NCBI GenBank assembly: GCA_047495785.1
Contig: JBLDXI010000048.1
Span: forward strand, 682,001 to 746,000
From: Lepidodermella squamata
Taxonomy: Eukaryota; Gastrotricha
Direction of reading: 5' to 3'
DNA: 64,000 nt
A program made the translations under genes and the position numbers. The notes below the pieces were generated by a model. It was not told where the DNA came from. It did not search any database and saw only the letters and a program-made list of their open reading frames with translations. Shown piece by piece: positions 56,798 to 64,000 of the stretch (its first letter is position 1; every line of letters begins with the position of its first letter).

Positions 56798-58109
56798 TTA
56801 GTTTGCTTTCGCTCTTGGCGTTCCGTATCCTAGTTGGAACCAAAATGCGCTTGCCAATGACGATAATAGCGAGGTCGTTGTCGAGGGCGTTGTTTGGACT
56901 GGAGCTCGTGGTTGCATAGCCGGCGGTGCGTTGTTGATGTTCGGTACAGAATTAACATCGCGCCACGGCAGAGGCGGGTCGAGGGGCACGGTGACTGGAA
57001 CAACAGTCGGGTAGTTGTAGACAGTACCCGGCTGGGCTGAGCCAGATTGAGACCAGCAGAAGCACTGGCAGTTGCCCTTCCACGCCCATTGGCCGTTGTT
57101 GTTGTTGAATCCAGACCCAGATCCGGAACAGGGTGACCCAGCCGCGTAGGCTCGGCCCATGTTTTCTTGAATAGTTGACCTAGCGGCGGATTCTTCGGCG
57201 AAAAATTCCATTTCTGGGTTCGAGGAGTGTTCGGAAGCGGACCTGGAGTTGGTGCCGCATAGGCAGTTGCACGGGCCCAGGAGTGAGTTGGTTGATGGTA
57301 CGGATGGGATGTAGGGTATGGTCGGTTGGGTGGCGCCGGGGGCATTTGCTGCGATACCTCCAGGTGGAACATACACCCACTCTTCTAATAAAGAAATAGG
57401 ATTAGAACATAGGCAACATAACAGAAAGGAAAGGAAAGGAAAGGAAAGGAAAGGAAAGGAAAGGAAAGGAAAGGAAAGGAAAGGAAAGGAAAGGAAAGGA
57501 AAGGAAAGGAAAGGAAAGGAAAGGAAAGGATTAGGATTAGGAATAAGATTAATGGAAAGAGGAACCGAAATAGCATAGGAATTGGATTGGAATAGGTTAG
57601 GATAGTATAGGAATAAGAAGCAAGAAACGGTTGAGAATTTGTCATAATAGGAATATATAGGAATTTAGCGTAATAAGATAATTTGGAATGTGGGAATGTG
57701 GGTAGAAAAACTCGCTTTGTCGAGACTGCCGAGGAGCCGGCGCCGAAGGGATCATGTTCGATCTAGAATTCGCGAACATAGCCGCGTAGGGTGACCCCGG
57801 ACCATTCTGCACCATTTGGTTCAACTGCGCCAACATTTGATCTGCAGAGTCTGAGTTTTAACAATCGAATAATGCGGAAAATCTAATAAAAACGTCCTTA
57901 GTTACCAAAAACTATTGGTTGCTAAGGACGCGTTTTGGGTACTTACGAGCTGCCTTCTTATTGGCATTCGGGTAGGCGTAGTCAATGCCATCGATGATCG
58001 AAGTCGGGCGGTATTTCGGGGTCTTCTTCACAGCTGCCTCACTTGCCGTGGTCACGCTTGAGAGACTCGAAACGACAAAGCAACACGTCAGAAACCGGTT
58101 GATGGTCAT
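56798..58109 (-). CDS. Secreted protein with paired cysteine motifs, member 1 (hypothetical)
   Basis: Three exons: 58109-57947, 57850-57716 and 57384-56798; 294 aa. The second intron must start with GC (AAA/GCGAGT) for the frames to join; with that donor the phases close. A signal peptide (MTINRFLTCCFVVSSLSSVTTA) starts the protein. The mature part is Pro/Asn/Gln/Ser-rich with two short cysteine clusters about 65 residues apart: GPCNCLCG and GNCQCFCW. The same pair occurs in the neighbour at 58461-59289, so this is a tandem gene family. I know no named domain with this pattern. The start lies 9 nt after TTTACTAG. The intron before exon 3 contains a long CCTTT tract. Confidence 0.65.
57425..57530. 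repeat. Uninterrupted AAAGG microsatellite (about 21 units)
   Basis: Perfect pentamer tandem repeat inside an intron, 41 bp from the splice acceptor of the reverse-strand gene, where it reads as CCTTT. It is followed (57531-57640) by the degenerate GGATTAGGAATA-type repeat also seen at 55370 and 61190. Confidence 0.95.
57887..57937. repeat. Intronic hairpin
   Basis: AAAACGTCCTTAGTTACCAA faces TTGGTTGCTAAGGACGCGTTTT, a stem of about 20 bp with two mismatches and a 2-base bulge, loop about 9 bp. Confidence 0.75.
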
Positions 58110-58460
58110 TTTTGCGTCCTAGTAAAAAAATGTTCTCGTAAAAAACATGGGCACTTACTTATTTTGTGCCGGGTAGAGATGCGCGCGCGCTCGCGCGGGT
58201 GTGACCTAATTTAAACAAGGTCACTCATAAACATGTCACGCGCGCATCGCAGTAAAATAATATATTAGGTATGCGCATAATATATTTTCCGCATTATTTT
58301 ATGCGATGCTCAATTATTATTGACACGGGGAAAATATTGAAAGAAACAAACAAATCGAAAATCTCAAAAATTTATTTTTGTTTGAAATTGTTTACTGAAA
58401 CTTAAAATTTCACAAATGATAAGCAACAAATATTCGGAAAAATGAAAAGAAATCCGGAAG

Positions 58461-59289
58461 TTATTTGATGAGAAGCATGATGGTCAAGTAGATAAAAATG
58501 CGAGGTGAGTCGAAAATTGTCACTGAGCCGGCTCGAATAGGCGGAACAGGTGTGGCAGGTAACCGCTCCCAGCAAAAGCACTCGCAATTCGCTGGAAATA
58601 ATGGTAGAAACATATTTAAGCTGTAAAAAAACAAGATTTTTCATACTTTGGAAATTCCATTGTCCTGTAGTTTGAGTGGTTTGGGCGAGGGGCGGTTGAG
58701 CTGTACACGCCGATATAGTCCAATTTCGAGCTATTGCGCTGAGTTGAGCTTGGGTGACTACAACATTAACGTTCGATGGCTGGTTACATTGGCATTGGCA
58801 CGGGCTCGACCAAAGTGAAATTGGAGCTTCAAAATCATAATTTATATTATTAAAAACGGAAAATTCTGAAAAATCGGCTTTATCGATTTTGCTCCAAATT
58901 TCTAATTTTTAAGTATTTTTAAAAAAAATTTCAGCCATTTGGAAAATCCTGAAAATTCTTGAAATTTTGAAAAATTTGCTTGAAATCCTATCGAAAAGTT
59001 TGAATTTAAACTGCGCTAATTTCTGCTGTTGGGTTTCATTTCTATTTTTAATTGCTTGAAATTATTTACTGTTCAAAATATTTGTTGGAATGTTTTGAGT
59101 AGTTGTAATAACAGGTGGATTAGCGTATAGAGTCGGTAATCGCTGGATATAACTCGGTAAGGCCGCCGTAGCCGCAGTCGGAAATATCGTCCCAGCGTTC
59201 GACGGCAACCAAAACCAGTCCTGCCGGCTGAATTCCGTGAAAATCGACAGGAATACACATAGAACAGGTAAAATCCGATACTCTAACAT
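58461..59289 (-). CDS. Secreted protein with paired cysteine motifs, member 2 (hypothetical)
   Basis: Three exons: 59289-59070, 58826-58647 and 58591-58461; 176 aa, both introns in phase 1 as in member 1's first intron. A signal peptide (MLEYRILPVLCVFLSIFTEF) is followed by a Thr/Pro/Asn-rich region. The cluster SSPCQCQCN comes next and, about 58 residues later, TNCECFCWERLP. The last residues are hydrophobic (IFIYLTIMLLIK), which could be a membrane or GPI-anchor tail; member 1 lacks this. The upstream ATG at a slightly longer frame (59343) was rejected because the signal peptide starts at 59289. Function unknown; a secreted or surface role is inferred. Confidence 0.65.
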
Positions 59290-59861
59290 TTTGCATTTGA
59301 ATTTCCAAAAAAGTGAACGAAATTCTTGGTGCGCCAAGTCCACTACACTTCCTGCTTTAAAGTTGTTTGCTTTGACGCGGAAATCGCGTATTTGCTTAGC
59401 GGCTGTCTATATTTGCGCGAGTTTAAACCCGCTTTTTCGTCTCAAAAAAGCCTCATCACGTCCTCTCAAAGTTATGAACATGCAAACCAATTAGAAAATT
59501 TATTACAAAAATTGCGCTACATTTTTCCATTTCAAAATAAATTTTTTTTGAAATTTCCAATTTTTAAATTCAAATGTTTTGAATTTCACAATTTTCAGAA
59601 ATTCCGTGGAACTTGAACCTAGATTTATTTCAAATTTCAAACGAAAAAATGAGAAATTCAAAATTTTAAATTTTAAATTTTTTTCGATTCAGGGTGGTAT
59701 CCGGCCAATCAATTTTTTCTCAAAAATTAGGACCAAAATATTGCTTTATTTTGAAGCAGATAAACTCGAATCAAGCATTCAACAATCAGGACAGAAAAAA
59801 GTTGAATCACATTTGCAAGTTTAGGATTACAGATAGTCTTTGGTTTAGACACCCTGATGAA
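59290..59861. other. AT-rich spacer
   Basis: Low-complexity A/T sequence with repeated AATTTCAAATTT-type words; no gene seen. Confidence 0.45.
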
Positions 59862-61123
59862 TTAGCAGCTACCCTTCTCCAGGTAAGGATAGTCCGGGTG
59901 GGCCTTGAGAGCCGGCATATCCATAACAACGCATCGCTCGTTTTCATCCAACGTCCGAATCTTGGCCATATCCTCGGCGCTCAGTTCAAAGTCCCAAATG
60001 TCGAAGTTATCAACAACTCGCGACGGCGTAGTACTCTTCGGAATTGTAAAAACGCCCAACTGAATAATCCACCTCAACACAACATGGCTCGGCTTCTTGC
60101 CGTATTTCGCCCCGATTTCAGTCAGCAGCGGGTTGGTGAACACGTTGATTTGCTTGCGGGGCAGCGCCGTGTAGCCAGGGTTGCCGAATGGCGAGTAGGC
60201 CGTGAAGTCAATGCCGTGTTTATGGCAGAATTCAACCTGTTTCTGCTGCTGGAATAGCACGTGCATTTCACACTGATTCATAGCCGGTTTGATTTTAGCG
60301 GCTTTCAGCAGTCGCTCAAGTTGCGGGATGTTGAAGTTCGACACGCCAATCGAGCGTATCAGACCGAGACCGACAGCTTCCTCCAACTTGGCCCAGGTTG
60401 CTTCGAAGGTGAAGCTGGTTTCGATTTCGACGTTCCAGTTAGCATCGAGGCTTTTCAGGGGCATCGGCGAGTGGAGAAGCTCGAGGTCAATATAGGTCGT
60501 GCGCAACAGAGCCAATTGACCTTTGACCTAGATCGAAAGAAATTAAATTTGAATTATTGCCGAATTTTGACCCAATTTCCAATAATCAATTTTCATGAAA
60601 AAAATTACAAAAAAATTCGATTTACCTGCTAAAATTTCCTTATGTTGAATTTAATGGCATTTTTCAAAAGAAATTATTCAAAATTTCAATTTAAAATTTG
60701 AAATTTAAAATTTCATGAACCACACGAATCCCTAAAACTTCTGAATTTCGATAGCGCATAGTTTTTTTTATAATTTTATTGAATTTTTGAAAAATAAGAA
60801 CAATGATTTGAATCTAGGTTGAAAGGAAGGTGTTCTCAGCTGACCTGATCAATGACTTTGTCGGGGTGGAAGTTGGTTAGCCACAGTTTAGTCGTGATGA
60901 ACATGTCCTCTCGCTTGACAACGCCTTCGTTGTAAAGTTCTTCCAAAACTTCTCCAATCACGCCCTCGTTGCCGTAGACCTGGGCGGTGTCGATGTGGCG
61001 GTAACCGGCTTTAACAGCGGCCTTGAGAGCCGTTTTCAGCTCGTCAGCATTTACGGCCATGTACGTGCCATAGCCTAGCATCGGGCATTCGTAGCCAGAG
61101 TTCAACTTCTTCGACAGAGGCAT
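59862..61123 (-). CDS. Aldo-keto reductase
   Basis: Two exons, 61123-60845 and 60527-59862; 314 aa, the usual AKR length. These are cytosolic NADPH-dependent reductases of aldehydes and ketones. The catalytic tetrad is visible: Asp45 and Tyr50 in HIDTAQVYGNE, Lys79 in FITTKLW and His112 in ELLHSPMP. The (beta/alpha)8 family blocks are present: GxGT near 17-20, SIGVSNFN, NQCEMHV, and the cofactor-binding IPKSTTPSRVVDN. The residue pair 'LHSPMP' in place of the common 'IHWP' suggests an altered substrate pocket. The exact subfamily and substrate are not determinable. The start is 18 nt after CTCAATTTAG. Confidence 0.93.
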
Positions 61124-61189
61124 TTTCAGAATTTTATTTTCCTAAATTGAGAGAATAATTTATTTTATGGCCTCGGAATATTTAGTTAT

Positions 61190-61430
61190 TGTCCCATTTC
61201 ATCCTATCGCATTATTCCTATTATTCCTATTCCTACTCCTATTCCAATTCCTTTTCCCATCCTTACTACTAATTCCTATTCATATTATTCCTATTTCGAT
61301 TCATATCCCACTGCCAATCCAAGTCTTATTCCTATCCTTTATATAATTCATTTTATTATTCCCATTCTCATCCCAATTTCTAACCCAACCCCAATTCCTA
61401 ATTCTATACCGTTTCCTAATCCTTTCTTAA
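61190..61430. repeat. Degenerate CCTATT/TTCCTA simple repeat
   Basis: Runs like ATTCCTATTCCTACTCCTAT; the complementary strand matches the TAGGAATA repeats at 55370-55670 and 57531-57640. Similar sequence recurs at 61525-61720. Confidence 0.8.
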
Positions 61431-61778
61431 GTTCTTAAGTCTTATATATTTCAGATAGGATCGGAAAGTAAGAAGAGGAATCAAAGAATAGAATAGGAAA
61501 TAAAAGTCGGAATTTCCGGCTGTATTCCCCATTCCTATTCCTATTCCGTTTCCTATCCTGTGCATAGTTCCATTCCTCTACCTAACTAGCACTATCTCTA
61601 CCACTTTGGACGCCAATCCAAGCCACTTTCCCAGCAATTTTCTTCTTGGACGAAGAAATAGGAATGGAAATGTCTTAATCCTTAGCCTATTTTCAATTCC
61701 TATTCTAATCCTAATCGAGTTTTATTTTTCCTAAAACTTTTGCAACCATGTTAAGGTCCAGTTCTTTCAAGGTGTATG

Positions 61779-63225
61779 TGTCGTATATAATGTGGATTTT
61801 TATCTAAAGTAGACATTAGATAGACCACACCTATCTAAAGTGGACATTACATATCTAAAGTAGACATTACATATCTAAAGTTAACTTTACATGGTTTATG
61901 TCATTTTTATTATTATTTAAAGTGGACATTACATATCTAATGTGTGTCATTTGTGTCATCTAATTCGTGGACAAGTTGACCTAATGGATTACCAATCAAT
62001 CAAGTTTGTTCAAAACAAAGCGGTCACTTACGCATGGGTTTTGGTTTATCAAGATCATTACGCGAAACTCTGCTTCATCCGCCCAATCGAGACCAAGCAA
62101 GCCAAGAACGTTGCCAGGGAGCTGATGTCGATATTCTGCATAATAGGAGCGCCAATGATTTTGCATTCTGATAACGGGAGGGAGTTCGTTAATGAGATTA
62201 TTCGCGAACTGGTGGAACTCTGGCCTGGTTTGATCATCGTGAATGGAAGAGCTCGCCATCCACAGTCTCAGGGTAGCGTTGAACGAGCAAACGAAGACAT
62301 CAAGCCCATGATCTCAGCCTGGATGTTGCAAGAATACACGACCTCATCGCAATCTCGAACACAAAACTCCGCAGGAGGTTATGTTTGCGTACCCGCCCAG
62401 GAACGGTTGTCCAGCTGAAATTCTGCCAGAAAAGCTGAAGAAGGCTGTCTGGAGCGAGGAAGATCTCTCTCCCTCCGATCTGCCTCCTTTGCTGGAAGAA
62501 GATGACGAAGTCGCAGTTCCAGTTGACAACGACGAAATCGAAAATCGGAGGAGCGAAGCTGATCATGCTGCTACAACTGGTCAACAGAAAAGTGCCGAAG
62601 AAATGCTAGCTCATGCAGCCAAGCTAGCGCCTATTGCCAAAGTCGGTGACACTGTATCATTGCTAGTTGACAAAGTCGATCGAGGCCCGGGTGACCTACC
62701 AAGTCTGGTCTGTGTAGTTCTTGAGCAATTCGAAGATGGTAGCGTCTCGCTAGGAACTCGCCAAGGACGGCTGGAAGGACATTACTTCTCCAACTGCTAT
62801 CGAATTAGCAGTGCGAGGGTCTTGACCCCTGAGGAGGTGCCTGACGTGGTCTTCAAATCGCTAAGAACAGCAAATGGTCAAGCCTCTTTGTTTGGGACCC
62901 AGGGACACCTCCATTGTAACTGCAAAGGGACGTGCACTGCTAGTGGAAGAGGCGCTAACTGCAAATGTCTAAAAGGCGAAGTTCGGTGCAACAGCCGTTG
63001 CCACCCTGGCTCTTCGAAATGTGAAAATCATGACTAAAAATTGATTTCGAACGAATAAATCATGTTTTCTGTTATTTCTGTTGTTTTTGAACACATTAGA
63101 TATGTAATGTCCACATTAGATAATAATAAGCTATGTAAAGTATACTTTAGATATGTAATGTCTACTTTAGATGGGAGCAGTTATCTAATGTCTACTTTAG
63201 ATAAAAATCCACATTATATACGACA
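61779..63225 (+). mobile_element. Ginger-type DNA transposon with integrase-like transposase
   Basis: Terminal inverted repeats begin TGTCGTATATAATGTGGATT and continue for about 44 bp without mismatch. A 4-bp direct repeat TATG flanks both ends (61775-61778 and 63226-63229). TIRs of form TGTNR, a 4-bp target duplication and a retrovirus-type integrase are the hallmarks of Ginger elements. Inside each end lie four to five subterminal copies of a TATCTAAAGTRGACATTACA unit, perhaps transposase-binding sites. Confidence 0.88.
61942..63037 (+). pseudogene. Ginger integrase/transposase, frameshifted
   Basis: The first frame (to 62418) carries the DDE integrase core: DLMDYQS, then YQDHYAK, ILHSDNGREF and RHPQSQGSVERAN, giving D, D and E in expected order. 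The second frame (from about 62381 to 63037) carries the usual C-terminal part of KRBA2-like integrases: a 'VGDTVSLLVDKVDRGPGD' block and a Cys-rich CNCKGTC ... RCHPGSSKCEN tail. The change of frame around 62300-62400, where some 30 residues of the normal core end also seem missing, points to a deletion. The zinc-binding N-terminal region is absent too. The element is therefore probably inactive despite intact termini. Confidence 0.75.
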
Positions 63226-64000
63226 TATGCAAAGTAGAATTTATTGAAAAGTGTAGAAAAGTCGAGATTTTTAAACTGAGGCTAATAATTGAGAACGATG
63301 TTGCTAAACGGTAGTTTATAAAGACAGAGATATCACTACGGTCTGTGTTAGTGGCCTGATATCTAAAAACTCGCGACAAATTACACAGACCATAGACCCT
63401 GTTGCGGTCCAAGTCTGATATATCGAGTCACGATAAGAAACGGAATAAAACAATACTACGGCCAAGGACCAGGGGGTTTCAGCTTAGATTATTTAATGCG
63501 ACGTAGTTGCACACAGATATACATAAAGCCGGGTTTTTTGCATGACCCACCGGCTAATTTTCATTAATGCAATAAGTCAAGCGATAAAAAAATACGTGTA
63601 AACCGATGCCAGATTTAGCGGTCAACCCAGAGATCTCCTATCAAATGAAAAGCGGGTTATTACGACAAAATAATGCAAAATAAATTTCAAAGAATACGTT
63701 AACGTCATGAAACGGCGAATGTAAAATGAACATGTATGAACAGGTATGAACAAATTGAATTTTTGCATATGCAAATAGGGTGCCCAAAAAATCTAAAACC
63801 GCGTCATTAAAATCTCTGATTAGCTTTATAAAATATAGGCAAAATGAGTAAAATCCCCAAAATTCGGGGAAACAATCGAAAAACGTTCCCAAAGGTCTTT
63901 CCCTAATAGCCCTGAAATATCCTGAAATTATTCGAATCATTTCTAATTTTCTAGGCGCTAAAAGGTACTGTTCGGGCTACGAACTTTGCGATGATGCGGG
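63226..64000. other. Spacer at the window end
   Basis: Nothing recognised except a possible exon start: TTTTCTAG at 63946-63954 followed by an open, Cys-containing frame to the window edge. Confidence 0.35.

Noticed and set aside
1-64000. CRISPR arrays, bacterial operons, rRNA genes
   Set aside because: None seen; the sequence is eukaryotic with spliced genes, and the tandem repeats present are simple satellites without unique spacers.

Overview
The window is animal nuclear DNA. Genes are broken by short introns (49-60 bp in the CARD gene, up to about 2 kb elsewhere) with GT..AG borders. Coding exons are visibly richer in G+C than the AT-rich introns and spacers. The proteins are metazoan: JAK kinases, INCENP, a multi-Tudor protein, OPA3, beta-ureidopropionase, kanadaptin and a Cys-loop channel. 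An invertebrate is likely. Many start codons lie 8-41 nt behind a splice-acceptor-like sequence with no visible 5' exon, which suggests spliced-leader trans-splicing. The phylum is not settled: two JAK genes argue against a Caenorhabditis-like nematode.

Layout. 1-6.5 kb: a dead LINE, two inverted-repeat transposons and hairpins. 6.5-10.5 kb: two small two-helix membrane proteins flanking a reverse-strand tandem-CARD gene and a possible CARD-like neighbour. 12.4-17.8 kb: INCENP and an upstream coiled-coil gene, both reverse, 145 bp apart. 18.9-42.9 kb: a tandem duplication of a block [JAK kinase + Tudor gene]. In the first unit the Tudor gene has decayed to two fragments; in the second it is intact (1606 aa: RRM, RGG, four CCHC knuckles, MYND-like finger, Tudor domains). 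43.8-53.4 kb: OPA3, UPB1 and kanadaptin (SLC4A1AP), all forward, with transposon debris and one nested small gene in their introns. 54.4-61.1 kb, reverse strand: a nicotinic-like Cys-loop channel, two related secreted proteins with paired cysteine motifs, and an aldo-keto reductase. 61.8-63.2 kb: a Ginger-type DNA transposon with clear terminal repeats and a 4-bp target duplication.

Functionally the genes are mostly unrelated housekeeping genes. Two themes stand out: signalling/immunity-type modules (tandem CARDs, duplicated JAKs) and germline RNA biology (Tudor protein). Exon joins were worked out by hand from splice signals and reading phase; every multi-exon model below closes in frame. 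Domain calls rest on visible motifs, not on searches.
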